DNA of 64,000 bases from Jannaschia helgolandensis (GTDB taxonomy: Bacteria; Pseudomonadota; Alphaproteobacteria; Rhodobacterales; Rhodobacteraceae), in NCBI RefSeq assembly GCF_900109285.1, contig NZ_FNZQ01000001.1, forward strand, positions 146,001 to 210,000, in the 5' to 3' direction. The translations under genes and the position numbers were made by a program. Below the pieces are notes generated by a model, which had not been told where the DNA came from, made no database searches, and saw only the letters and a list, made by a program, of their open reading frames with translations. Positions 34,088-43,506 of this stretch are shown here, piece after piece. Position 1 is the stretch's first letter. Each line of letters starts with the position of its first letter.

Positions 34088-36452
34088 GCGCGAATACCTT
34101 TACAAGATCGGCGGGCGCCATTCGCCACAGCCGCCACGCCGGAAGTGCTGCCGCCAGCCCCGCTGCGACCATCGACCAGATCGCCAGTGTCAACCAACCG
34201 GCTGGATCGGGCAAAAGCGGCAGGCGCCAGCCGAAAGCCTGCACATTGACGACCGCCAGAAGCACCCATGCAAGCGCGATGCCTGTCGGAATGGCCAGAA
34301 CCGCCGTGAACGCCGCCAGCAACAGCGCGCGTCCCAAATCGGCGAGTGCGATCCGCGACCGGGTCATGCCAAGCGCCCAGACCGGCGCGACCTGCGGCAC
34401 CCGCATCGCTCCCAGCGTCGTCAAAGACGCCCAGAGCGCAAAGGCCGCCACGCCCAGCGTCAGCACATTCAGCGAAGCGGTGACGGCGAAGGTCTGCTCG
34501 AAAACATTGAGCGAAAACGCCTTGATTCCGGCCTGATCCTCGATCCGGCGAGGCGGCAGGTCGAACCGTTCGGTCAGGTCGCGGGCCAGGGCGGGAACGT
34601 CCGCAGGATCAAGTCGCAGGCCGAAGGTGGTCGTCACGGCCTCGGGAAAAGTCTGGCGAAACAGCGTGTCGGTCAGGATCGCCTGACCGAGCGGATTACC
34701 ATAGTCCGAATAGACACCCAGAACCTGTTGTCGCCCCGCGCGCCCCAGATCGACTTCTGCCCCGGCCCACAGACCCGTACGGCGAGCCAGTTGTTCGTTG
34801 ATCAGCGCACCCTCTCCAGTCGCAAGCCTGTCCCAGACGCCCGGCACTGCATCCAGAAGGGGCCAGTTGTCGCGGAAAGTCGGATGATCGACTTGCCCGA
34901 AGACGTCGCCCGTGGCGCCCTCCAGCACCGTCTCCGCCGATGCTACAGGCAGTACGGCATCAACCTTGTCGATGACATAGGCCTGCATCTCCGCCGCTTC
35001 TTCTGCATCATTGGCATAAAGATACAGCTCAGATGCCAGCCGCTGATCCAGCCATCCGGTGAAGGTCGCGCGAAAACTGCCGACCATTGTGCTCACGCCG
35101 ACATTCGCGGCAAGCGCCAGCAGCAGCGCCATCAGCGCAAGGCTCAGTCCGGGAACCTGTTGCCGCGCATCGGCCCAGAGCCATTGCGCCACGGCCCCCC
35201 TGGCCCGCGACGCGCCCACAGCCAGCACGCCGGACAGCATTGGCGGCAGCAGCAGTGCGGCCCCAAGCAACAGCGCGCCCAGACAGACAAATCCTATGAC
35301 CAGTCCGTTTCCAAACAAGGCCAGAGCGCCTGCGACGATCAGCAATCCGCCCCCCCCGATGCCCTGTCGCATCAATGTCGCGGCCCGCGCGCGGGCCCAG
35401 GCACGCGGCATGGCGGGGGCCAGAACCGGCAGGCGGACAAGTTGCCAGAGGCTCTGTCCGCCTGCGACAGCCAGCCCGATGCCCGCCATCGCGAACCCCG
35501 ACAACCACCAGACTGGCGAAAGGGACAGGGTGTCCGCGACGCCCGCACCATACAGCCCAGACAGCGTTGCTGCGACACCTGGCAGCAGGAGCGCCGCAAC
35601 AAGATAGCCCAGCAGGATGCCCAACGTCCCCGAAATCAGCGTGAAGGCCGCCAGTTCGACGGCCAGCAAGAAGGTCAACCGCCGCGCAGGCAATCCAAGC
35701 GCGCGCAGGGTCCGGAACAGGGGGCGACGCTGTTCGAATGCGAGACCAATAGCGGCGTGGACAATGAACAGGCCGACCGCGAAGGCCAGCAATCCAAAGG
35801 CCGTCAGGTTCAGGTGAAAGCTGTCGGTCAATCGCGCGATATCACTGCTGCCCGTCGGCTGCACCAGCCGTGTATCCGGGAACAGATCGGTCAATGGCCT
35901 TAAATCGGGCCGCACGCCGGGCAGGACCATAAGGCGCGACACTTCCTGCGTTCCAAGAATTGCCTGCGCCGCTGCGATATCCGCGATCACCAGACCCGGG
36001 GCCAGGTCGGGCGCAATGCGCGCTTCGGGCCATCCTTCGGGCAGCGTGACATCCGGCGCGACAAACACCAGATCGCCGGTCAGGAAACCGGTCAATGCGT
36101 CTTCGGGCGACAGATCCGGTGTCGCGGCCGATGGAGGTGCGGTGAACGGGTCGATGCCCAGAAGGCGCAGATGAGTGCCGGGAACCCTGCCTTCGATTAC
36201 GGGGGTCACAGGCCATCCGGCCCGCCGCGCCGTGGCGAAATCCGCCAAAGTCAGCGGTCCTTCCAGGCGCGGCAGAGCATCCTGCCCCAGTGTCGCGGCG
36301 GCGCGGGCGTAGGACAGGCGCGCCTGCGCGTTGATTGCCTGCACACCGGTCCAGAGGCCCGTCGCCAGCGCCAACCCCACCACCAGCGTCAGCAATTGCA
36401 GTGGATGTCGTCGCCAATGCGCAAGCAGTGCGTCCAATGCTGCTCTATTCAT
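34077..36452 (-). CDS. FtsX/MacB-type ABC permease, two-domain (AttFG-like)
   Basis: The 791-residue product has an N-terminal transmembrane helix (about residues 19-33), a periplasmic domain, and then about nine further hydrophobic segments in two groups (about 225-430 and 660-770), each resembling an FtsX domain. A second large soluble region lies between them. This matches LolC/LolE- or MacB-like exporters in which two permease units are fused. It would work with the ATPase encoded upstream and possibly extract or export a lipid-linked substrate to the AttH-like protein. Confidence 0.82.
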   Translation of the reverse strand: MNRAALDALLAHWRRHPLQLLTLVVGLALATGLWTGVQAINAQARLSYARAAATLGQDALPRLEGPLTLADFATARRAGWPVTPVIEGRVPGTHLRLLGIDPFTAPPSAATPDLSPEDALTGFLTGDLVFVAPDVTLPEGWPEARIAPDLAPGLVIADIAAAQAILGTQEVSRLMVLPGVRPDLRPLTDLFPDTRLVQPTGSSDIARLTDSFHLNLTAFGLLAFAVGLFIVHAAIGLAFEQRRPLFRTLRALGLPARRLTFLLAVELAAFTLISGTLGILLGYLVAALLLPGVAATLSGLYGAGVADTLSLSPVWWLSGFAMAGIGLAVAGGQSLWQLVRLPVLAPAMPRAWARARAATLMRQGIGGGGLLIVAGALALFGNGLVIGFVCLGALLLGAALLLPPMLSGVLAVGASRARGAVAQWLWADARQQVPGLSLALMALLLALAANVGVSTMVGSFRATFTGWLDQRLASELYLYANDAEEAAEMQAYVIDKVDAVLPVASAETVLEGATGDVFGQVDHPTFRDNWPLLDAVPGVWDRLATGEGALINEQLARRTGLWAGAEVDLGRAGRQQVLGVYSDYGNPLGQAILTDTLFRQTFPEAVTTTFGLRLDPADVPALARDLTERFDLPPRRIEDQAGIKAFSLNVFEQTFAVTASLNVLTLGVAAFALWASLTTLGAMRVPQVAPVWALGMTRSRIALADLGRALLLAAFTAVLAIPTGIALAWVLLAVVNVQAFGWRLPLLPDPAGWLTLAIWSMVAAGLAAALPAWRLWRMAPADLVKVFAHER

Positions 36453-36461
36453 GGCGCACCC

Positions 36462-37115
36462 TCATGTGATCCGGCCCGCGCGCAGATGCAGGCGGTCGTC
36501 CAGCATGGCGGCCAGCCGCTCCGAATGCGTCACCATCAGAAAGCCCGCGCCTGTCTCGACCGCCATGTCACGCATCAGCGCCATCATCGCATCGCCCGTC
36601 GCCTCGTCGAGGTTGCCCGTCGGCTCATCCGCCAACACCAGTCGGGGACGTGCCGCCAGCGTGCGTCCTATTGCGACCCTTTGCTGCTGCCCACCCGACA
36701 ATTGTTCGGGGAACCGATGCAGGTGATCGCCCAGACCCAGCCTTTCGGCCAAAGCGAAGATATTGCCGGGGTCCCGCCCGGCAAGACGCGCATGGAATGT
36801 CAGGTTATCGGCCACATTCAGCGACGGGATCAGGTTGAACTGCTGAAACACCAGGCCGACAGTATCGCGTCGCATCGCCGCCCGCGCGCCGTCTCCCATG
36901 GCGGCAATGTCCTGGCCTTCGACCAGAATGGTGCCGCTGTCAGGTATATCTAACCCAGCCACCAGATGCAGCAGCGTGGACTTGCCCGACCCGCTTTCAC
37001 CCGTCAGGGCCAGTGTCCGGCCCGCCGTCAGATCGAAGGACACGTCCCGCAGAACAGGCTGCGGGCCATCGGTGGTCTCAAAGGATTTCTCGACGGCGCG
37101 CACGGACAAAAGCAT
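36462..37115 (-). CDS. ABC transporter ATP-binding protein (LolD/MacB type)
   Basis: The 217-residue ATPase has Walker A GESGSGKST (about residues 38-46), Q-loop FQQFNLIPSLN, signature LSGGQQQRVAIGR (about residues 137-149), Walker B LVLADEPTGNLD and switch His in MVTHSE. The size and sequence are of the LolD/MacB branch that energises FtsX-type permeases. It starts the four-gene operon; the permease begins nine bases later. Confidence 0.92.
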   Translation of the reverse strand: MLLSVRAVEKSFETTDGPQPVLRDVSFDLTAGRTLALTGESGSGKSTLLHLVAGLDIPDSGTILVEGQDIAAMGDGARAAMRRDTVGLVFQQFNLIPSLNVADNLTFHARLAGRDPGNIFALAERLGLGDHLHRFPEQLSGGQQQRVAIGRTLAARPRLVLADEPTGNLDEATGDAMMALMRDMAVETGAGFLMVTHSERLAAMLDDRLHLRAGRIT

Positions 37116-37199
37116 GTGCGGACGGTAGCGGAGAGGCCTGCGACTTCAACATGCAAAGCGCCGCAGGGTGCAGCCTTTGGGGCCGCTCCGGGCATTTAT

Positions 37200-37931
37200 T
37201 CAGAGGTTGACGTCGGGCAAGCTGTCGAAGGCCTGCCGCAAGGCATCGGACCAGCCGTCCGAGACGGCGCGCCAATCCTCGTCGGTGTCCAGAATGCGCC
37301 GCGAATACCCCAGCTTCAGACTGTCGGTTTCGTAGATTTGCAGATCGAGCGGCGTTCCCACGGACAGGTTGGCGCGAATGGTCGAATCGAAGCTGACCAT
37401 CAACAGCTTTACGCCCTGGGCGAAATCCATGTCGTTGTCATAAGCGCGCACCAGAATGGGACGGCCGTACTTGGTCTCACCGATCTGGAAAAACGGCGTG
37501 TCGGTCTGGGCCTCGACGAAATTCCCCTCGGGGTAGATCATATAAAGGCGCGGCGGACCGCCTTTTACCTGTCCGCCGAAGATCATAGTGGCGTTGAACG
37601 TGCTGCCGGCATTCGGACCGCCTGCCCGCTGCTGCGCGATCACGTCCTTCAAGGTCTGGCCGATCAGGCGCGCGGCCTGAAACATCGACGGCGCGCTCAT
37701 CAATGATGGATCACGTTCGGAGGGCGCCAGATTACGTTCCTCCAGAAGGCTGACAACGGCTTGGGTCGTAGCCAGGTTACCGGCGGTCATCAGCATTAGC
37801 GTCCGCTCGCCCGGCTCCTCCCAGGTATAAAGTTTGCGATAGCTGGAGATGTTATCGAGGCCCGCATTGGTGCGGGTATCGGCGAGGAAGACGAGGCCGC
37901 GTTCGAGTTGCAGGCCAACGCAATAAGTCAT
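37200..37931 (-). CDS. Anbu proteasome-like peptidase (ancestral beta subunit)
   Basis: The 243-residue product starts MTYCVGLQLERGLVFLADTRTNAG, the Anbu N-terminus; removal of Met would expose Thr2 as an Ntn nucleophile. Further family features are GNLATTQAVVSLLEER and the SFDSTIRANLSVGTPLDL region. Anbu is a relative of the 20S proteasome and HslV that forms open ring assemblies. The three upstream genes are the partners found with it in many proteobacteria. Its substrate is unknown. Confidence 0.93.
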   Translation of the reverse strand: MTYCVGLQLERGLVFLADTRTNAGLDNISSYRKLYTWEEPGERTLMLMTAGNLATTQAVVSLLEERNLAPSERDPSLMSAPSMFQAARLIGQTLKDVIAQQRAGGPNAGSTFNATMIFGGQVKGGPPRLYMIYPEGNFVEAQTDTPFFQIGETKYGRPILVRAYDNDMDFAQGVKLLMVSFDSTIRANLSVGTPLDLQIYETDSLKLGYSRRILDTDEDWRAVSDGWSDALRQAFDSLPDVNL

Positions 37932-38056
37932 GGGATCAGGTCCAGAATGAGGTCGCGGCTACAGGTCAGCCTTGGCAGCGATTGTGTCAAGCAATCGTGT
38001 CAAATTTCACGGAATGACGCGATTCATCGGCCACAGCTTCACCATTTTCGCAACCC

Positions 38057-38878
38057 TCAGGCCTCGGAAACCGTGACCTTAACGTCCATCGACTCGACAC
38101 CAAGGCCCTGCCGAATACCCGAGATCGGAGCGGCGTCCGAATAATCGAGTCCGGTCGCAACCCGCACATAGCGGTCATCGGGCGAATATCCGTTCGAGAT
38201 ATCGAACCCGACCCAGCCCAGTCCTTCCAGATGTGCCTCGGCCCAGGCATGGGTGGCATCCTGCTCGTCGCGGTCGTTCATCCGCAGATAGCCAGAAACA
38301 TAACGTGCGGGATAATCCAGCAGGCGCGCGCAGGTGACGAAGATATGCGCATGATCCTGACAGACGCCAGAACCGACGGCGATTGCATCCTCTGCGGTCT
38401 GATGCACTTCGGTGGTGCCTGTGTCATAGCCAACCGCTTCGCGGATCGCGGCGGACAGCGCATGCAGACGATCGAGAGGGTCTTCGATCTCGCGGACATC
38501 GCGGGCCAAAGCCATTGTACCGCTGCCGCGTCGCGTCAGATCGGTGGGCCGCAGGAACATCCACAGCGGCATGTAACCCCCCTGATCTCCGATAACGCCG
38601 GCCTGATCCTGCACTTCAACGATACCGTGGGCGGTGATCGTCACATCGGTCCGGCCCGAGTCTACCGACACCAGTTGCGTGGTGTTGGCGTGGGCGTCAT
38701 CGAACGACACCTCGATCTGACCGCCGTCGATGTCTGTCACCCAGTCCACGACCTGCTGTCCGGGTCGGCTTTTGGGTATCAGGCGCAGTTGCTGAAGGGC
38801 GTAAGTGACCGGCTCGGACCAGCGATAGGAGGTCACATGGCGAATGGCTAGGCGGGATGTTCTGGGGGCATCCGTCAT
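38057..38878 (-). CDS. Transglutaminase-like protease of the Anbu operon
   Basis: ATG 38878 overlaps the stop of the alpha-E gene (ATGA). The 273-residue product has a beta-rich N-terminal domain (LAIRHVTSYRWSEPV) and a papain-like catalytic core with Cys in GSGVCQDHAHIF (about residues 155-166), His in ATHAWAEAHLEGLG and Asp in GFDISNG. Such proteins act as cysteine peptidases or cross-linkers. Its position between alpha-E and Anbu is standard for this operon. Confidence 0.9.
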   Translation of the reverse strand: MTDAPRTSRLAIRHVTSYRWSEPVTYALQQLRLIPKSRPGQQVVDWVTDIDGGQIEVSFDDAHANTTQLVSVDSGRTDVTITAHGIVEVQDQAGVIGDQGGYMPLWMFLRPTDLTRRGSGTMALARDVREIEDPLDRLHALSAAIREAVGYDTGTTEVHQTAEDAIAVGSGVCQDHAHIFVTCARLLDYPARYVSGYLRMNDRDEQDATHAWAEAHLEGLGWVGFDISNGYSPDDRYVRVATGLDYSDAAPISGIRQGLGVESMDVKVTVSEA

Positions 38879-39816
38879 TGCGAAAACCTGTAGTCGAGTT
38901 CGATCTGCACCGCCAACTCTCCGTTCCGCCTGAGGAAGTTCTGAAGAAACTGGTGTAAGCCGTTCTCGAAAATGGTTTCGATCGTGGCGTGGTTCAGATC
39001 CTGGCACATCGCTTCGGCCATGTCGTGGCTGGGCATTCTGATACCATAGTCGGACTCAAGATAGCCCAGGTTATCACCGATCTTGGAATAACAAAACGCC
39101 AGCGACCGCGGCATGCGGCTATCCAGTGTCAGGAATTTCGCGATGTCGGCAGGCTTGCGATTGCGTCCATGCACCATGCGGAAGGCACCTTCGGCGGACA
39201 CCGAGCGGAGGATCATTTCCCACTGGGCATTGTCGAGCGTCGATCCAACCCCGGCGGCCGATGGCAGCAGAACGTAATACTTAACATCCAGCAGACGCGC
39301 GGTGGCATCGGCCCGTTCCAGAAAAGTACCCAATCGAGCGAAGTCATAAATGTCGTTTCGCAGCATCGTACCGTGCAGCGCACCTCGCACGAAGGCCGAT
39401 CGCTGCTTGATGACCCCCAAAGTGCGCGGCAGATCGCGGGGAATGACCTTGCGCGACAGTTCGCTGCACAGCGTCATCCAACATTCGTTTACCGCCTCCC
39501 AGACTTCGCGGGTCAGGGCAGTGCGGACAAGGCGCGCATTCATCCGGGCACCTTCGATACAGTTCAGGATTGACGAATGATTGTCCTTGCCACGCAGAAT
39601 CCAGTCGACCACCTGTTCACCCGTGACATCGTCGTGGTGCGCCTTGTAGGAAGCGGTAACTCCCGCGGTCTTGAGTACCGAAGCCCATTCGCTCTCGGCG
39701 CGATCGGGACGGGTCAGGGCTATTCGCTGACCGGTCTCGACCAGTCGCGCAAGGTTTTCCGAACGCTCCAGATAACGGAACATCCACGCCAGGCCGCCCG
39801 CGGTTTTACCCAGCAT
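38875..39816 (-). CDS. Alpha-E domain protein of the Anbu operon
   Basis: The 313-residue protein is entirely alpha-helical in appearance. It starts at ATG 39816 after GGAGG, with MLGKTAGGLAWMFRYLERSENLARLVE, the alpha-E signature containing the ERSEN-type motif. It ends with FLRRNGELAVQIELDYRFSQ. The domain always accompanies circularly permuted ATP-grasp and transglutaminase genes; its biochemical activity is not established. Confidence 0.92.
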   Translation of the reverse strand: MLGKTAGGLAWMFRYLERSENLARLVETGQRIALTRPDRAESEWASVLKTAGVTASYKAHHDDVTGEQVVDWILRGKDNHSSILNCIEGARMNARLVRTALTREVWEAVNECWMTLCSELSRKVIPRDLPRTLGVIKQRSAFVRGALHGTMLRNDIYDFARLGTFLERADATARLLDVKYYVLLPSAAGVGSTLDNAQWEMILRSVSAEGAFRMVHGRNRKPADIAKFLTLDSRMPRSLAFCYSKIGDNLGYLESDYGIRMPSHDMAEAMCQDLNHATIETIFENGLHQFLQNFLRRNGELAVQIELDYRFSQ

Positions 39817-39891
39817 GGTCAACCTCCCGGATCAGGGACACGGAAATATCGTGTGCGGTCGGGGCGCAACGGCTCTGGGCAGGGTTTCCCA

Positions 39892-41319
39892 TCAGTCGTC
39901 CTCCAGCACCCAGGTGTCCTTGGTGCCTCCGCCCTGGCTGGAGTTGACGACCAGCGAGCCCTTCTTGAGTGCCACGCGGGTCAGACCGCCGGGTGTGATC
40001 TCGATTCCGTTTGGGGACACCAGGACGAAGGGGCGCAGATCGACGTGTCGCGGCGTGAGCCCGGCCTTGCTGAAAATCGGACAGGTCGAAAGCGCCAACG
40101 TCGGCTGGGCGATATAATTCGACGGGCGCGCTTCCAGCTTGGCCCGGAACTCGCGGATATCCTTTTTCGACGCTGTCGGTCCGATGAGCATACCGTAGCC
40201 GCCGGAACCGTGGACTTCCTTGACGACCAACTCCTCGAGATTGTCGAGGACATGCGCGAGGCTGTCGGGGTCCGAGCAGCGCCAGGTCGGCACGTTTTCA
40301 AGCATCGCCTTTTCGCCGGTATAGAATTCGACGATATCGGGCATGTAGCTGTAGATCGCCTTGTCATCCGAAACCCCGGTGCCCGGCGCATTCGCAATCG
40401 TGATCCCGCCAGCCCGATAGACGTCGAAGATACCCGGTACGCCCAACTGACTGTCGGGGCGAAAATTCAGCGGGTCCAGATAATCGTCATCGACCCGTCG
40501 ATAGAGCACGTCGATGGTGCGATAGCCCTCGGTCGTCCGCATTGCCACACGCCCGTCGACGACGCGCAGGTCGTGACCTTCAACCAGCTCCACGCCCATT
40601 TGATCGGCAAGGAAGCTGTGTTCGTAGTAAGCGGAATTATGGATACCCGGCGTCAGCACGGCGACGACAGGGTCCTGGTCGCACCGACGCGGCGCGGAAG
40701 CAGCAAGACTGGAATGCAGTGACTGCGGATAGCGGCTGACGCGTTGGATGCGGTTCTTTGCGAACAACTCGGGAAACATGTGCAGCATCGTCTCGCGATT
40801 TTCGAGCATGTAGCTGACGCCCGACGGAGTACGGGCATTGTCTTCGAGAACGTAGAACTGATCGGGACCCGTGCGAACCAGATCGACGCCGACAATATGG
40901 GTATAGATGCCGCCCGGCGGATCGACTCCGATCATCTGCTGCAGGAAGGCGTCGTTGCGGGCAATCATCTCAACCGGCAGCACGCCGGCACGGACGATCT
41001 CCTGGCGATGGTAGATATCGTGCAGGAAAGCGTTCAGCGCCCGCACACGCTGCTCGATGCCCCTCGACAGTCTCGCCCACTCACGTGCTGCGATAATCCG
41101 GGGCACTATGTCAAAAGGGATCAAGCGTTCGCCCGCACCCGCTGCGCCATACACGTTGAAGGTGATGCCGGTCAGACGGAATACGGCTTCGGCTTCGCGG
41201 GCCTTGGCGCGCAGGTGAGCGGGATCTTCCGAAGAGAACCATGTCTCGAAGGCTTGATAGGCATCGCGCACGGATCTGTCGGATCTCAGCATCTCGTCGA
41301 AAGGGGATACATCGCTCAT
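39892..41319 (-). CDS. Circularly permuted type 2 ATP-grasp protein
   Basis: The 475-residue product starts at ATG 41319; a TTG seven codons earlier is possible. Key blocks are GVDLVRTGPDQFYVLEDN (about residues 155-172), TPSGVSYMLENR, LVEGHDLRVVDGRV and KEVHGSGGYGMLIGP (about residues 365-379), typical of the permuted ATP-grasp fold that ligates amino-acid or peptide carboxylates with ATP. It opens the Anbu operon, so a ligase, helical factor, transglutaminase and proteasome-like peptidase are co-expressed. Confidence 0.92.
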   Translation of the reverse strand: MSDVSPFDEMLRSDRSVRDAYQAFETWFSSEDPAHLRAKAREAEAVFRLTGITFNVYGAAGAGERLIPFDIVPRIIAAREWARLSRGIEQRVRALNAFLHDIYHRQEIVRAGVLPVEMIARNDAFLQQMIGVDPPGGIYTHIVGVDLVRTGPDQFYVLEDNARTPSGVSYMLENRETMLHMFPELFAKNRIQRVSRYPQSLHSSLAASAPRRCDQDPVVAVLTPGIHNSAYYEHSFLADQMGVELVEGHDLRVVDGRVAMRTTEGYRTIDVLYRRVDDDYLDPLNFRPDSQLGVPGIFDVYRAGGITIANAPGTGVSDDKAIYSYMPDIVEFYTGEKAMLENVPTWRCSDPDSLAHVLDNLEELVVKEVHGSGGYGMLIGPTASKKDIREFRAKLEARPSNYIAQPTLALSTCPIFSKAGLTPRHVDLRPFVLVSPNGIEITPGGLTRVALKKGSLVVNSSQGGGTKDTWVLEDD

Positions 41320-41685
41320 TCGCACAGGATGCGAGGACAAAACGACAAAGGCAATATGGGCAGCCTCTTAAATAATTCGGAAATCACAATCATAAGGCGA
41401 GTACAGCCCTCGCAACAAACACCGGATTGGCACCTGACCATGATCGCCGCCCCCCTTCCGGATCGCGCGTCCTCGCGCGGTTGGCCCGGAAGATCGGGGC
41501 GGCGCAAGCAATGAACGTCCCCGACTGTCGCTGAGTTCCCGAAAGTGCACAAAATAGAAGAAAAAGCACTTGTGAGCGCAACCATGACTGGAGACGGTAC
41601 AATTCCGCGCCATGTACCGGACTATATACTTCCACCACTTACACGCGCCTGTTAGGGTTGGGCGGCTGCAAACGGAAAAGACCCT
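41320..41685. other. Divergent promoter region between the Anbu operon and tamA
   Basis: About 365 bases without a supported gene. The stretch from about 41350 to 41400 is A+T-rich and would suit the leftward Anbu-operon promoter; the part near 41540-41640 would suit tamA. No clear operator or riboswitch was seen. Confidence 0.45.
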
Positions 41686-43506
41686 ATGATCGGCCTATGG
41701 CCGAATTGCCATCGGGATGGGGATATCTTGAAGAGACTGATTGCTACGGGGCTCGCCCTGATATTTCTGGCCGCGCCATCCGGTGCTGCGCAACTGGATC
41801 TGAACCTGCCTGCGGACGAAGATCTTCAGGACAGTTTGCGGAATGCTTCGCTGACGGTTCAGGCCATCGACGAGAACGAGACCGAACGCCGTAATCTCGT
41901 CGCGGCTGCGCAATCCGACTACCGCAGGTTGTTGGCTGTGTTGTTTGAAGCAGGACATTTCGGTCCCGTCATCAGCATCAAGATCGACGGGGTCGAGGCC
42001 GCCAATCTACCGGCTGTCGGGTCCAGCGACCCAATCGGCACGATCCGCATCGATGTGCAGCCGGGACCGCGCTTCCTGTTCCGCACCGCAGAAGTCGGAC
42101 CGCTGGCAAGCGGAACGGAAATTCCTGAGGGCTTCGCGCCCGGCCAGATCGCCGGAACAGATGTTCTGCGACGGACGTCCTCCGCCAGCGTCGAAGCCTG
42201 GCGCAATATAGGCCATGCCAAAGCCCGTTTGGCCGATCAGGAGATCGTTGCTGATCATGACGTCGACCGGCTGGATGTCCGTCTGATCATCGCACCCGGC
42301 CCTAAGCTCAGCTATGGTCCGATCTTCGTGGAAGGTGCCAAGGACGTTCGCGAAGGCCAGATCCTGAAGATCGCAGATCTGCGCCAAGGTCAGACGTTCG
42401 ATCCCGGTCAGATTCAGGCGTCTGCGCAGCGCCTGCAAAGGACCGGCGCCTTCCAGTCCGTTGCAATCGTTGAATCCGAAGAGATCGGTCCCGCTGATAC
42501 CTTGAACATGGCCATTCAGGTGGTCGAACGTCTGCCGCGGCGGATCGGCTTCGGTGCCGAGATCGCGACGGATGAGGGCATCTCGACCAGCGCCTACTGG
42601 CTGCACCGGAACCTGACCGGCTATGCCGACAGTCTGCGGATCGAAGGGGCGGTCGACGGGATCGCCGGCAATTCGGGCGGGGCCGACTACAGCCTGACCT
42701 TTGCCTATAATCGCCCCGCGACCTTCAATCCGGAAACCGACCTGTTCGTGAATGGCGGCATCGAGCGCGTGGACGAGGAGGATTTCAGTTCCGACAGGGC
42801 CTACATCGAAGGTGGCGCGCGGCGGATCGTGTCGGACGAGTTCCAGTATTCCTATGGTATCGGATATGAATACAGTCAGGATCGTGATGCATTCGGCGAT
42901 CGCAACTTCTCGATCGCATCCTTCCCGCTGGAAATGACATACAACCGGCGCAACGACAATTTGGACCCCAGCGACGGCTATTACATCGAAGCGGGCCTGC
43001 GCCCCTTTGTCGGCTTCGAAACGGCGGGCACAGGAGCCATCTTCACTGCCGATCTGCGCGGGTATCAGGGTTTCGGAGCAGACGACGGCACCGTCATTGC
43101 CGCCCGGCTGCAACTGGGCAGCGTGGTTGGACCCGAACTGAACGAAATTCCGTCCAAGTATCTGTTTTATTCGGGAGGTGGTGGCACCGTGCGTGGACAG
43201 GAATATCAGGCACTTGGCGTGACCCTGCCAAGCGGAGACAAAGTTGGCGGCAAATCCTTCGTCGGGTTGTCGACGGAACTGCGGCAAAAGGTAACGAAGA
43301 AAATCGGCATCGTCGGTTTCGTCGATTATGGCATGATCAGCGCCGATGCCGGGTTCTCGGATGGTGAGAGCCATGCTGGCGCGGGCCTTGGCGTGCGCTA
43401 CAATACAGGTATCGGACCGATCAGAGTTGATCTGGGTGTGCCGGTATCTGGTCCCGGCAACCCGTCGGGGCTGCAAATCTACATCGGTATCGGTCAGGCT
43501 TTCTGA
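41686..43506 (+). CDS. tamA: Translocation and assembly module outer-membrane protein TamA
   Basis: The 606-residue Omp85-family protein has a signal peptide at about residues 16-35, about three POTRA-like domains (residues about 50-290) and a C-terminal 16-strand barrel with the lid-lock motif GTVRGQEYQ (about residue 505), ending in Phe. The real start may be TTG 41728 (LKRLIATG), which sits after a GGATGGGG and gives a cleaner signal peptide. With TamB it inserts proteins in, or moves lipids to, the outer membrane. Confidence 0.92.
   Translation: MIGLWPNCHRDGDILKRLIATGLALIFLAAPSGAAQLDLNLPADEDLQDSLRNASLTVQAIDENETERRNLVAAAQSDYRRLLAVLFEAGHFGPVISIKIDGVEAANLPAVGSSDPIGTIRIDVQPGPRFLFRTAEVGPLASGTEIPEGFAPGQIAGTDVLRRTSSASVEAWRNIGHAKARLADQEIVADHDVDRLDVRLIIAPGPKLSYGPIFVEGAKDVREGQILKIADLRQGQTFDPGQIQASAQRLQRTGAFQSVAIVESEEIGPADTLNMAIQVVERLPRRIGFGAEIATDEGISTSAYWLHRNLTGYADSLRIEGAVDGIAGNSGGADYSLTFAYNRPATFNPETDLFVNGGIERVDEEDFSSDRAYIEGGARRIVSDEFQYSYGIGYEYSQDRDAFGDRNFSIASFPLEMTYNRRNDNLDPSDGYYIEAGLRPFVGFETAGTGAIFTADLRGYQGFGADDGTVIAARLQLGSVVGPELNEIPSKYLFYSGGGGTVRGQEYQALGVTLPSGDKVGGKSFVGLSTELRQKVTKKIGIVGFVDYGMISADAGFSDGESHAGAGLGVRYNTGIGPIRVDLGVPVSGPGNPSGLQIYIGIGQAF

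Noticed and set aside
34086..35903. 605-codon plus-strand open frame opposite the ABC permease
   Set aside because: Its composition is that of an antisense shadow, and the opposite strand encodes a permease with clear transmembrane pattern.
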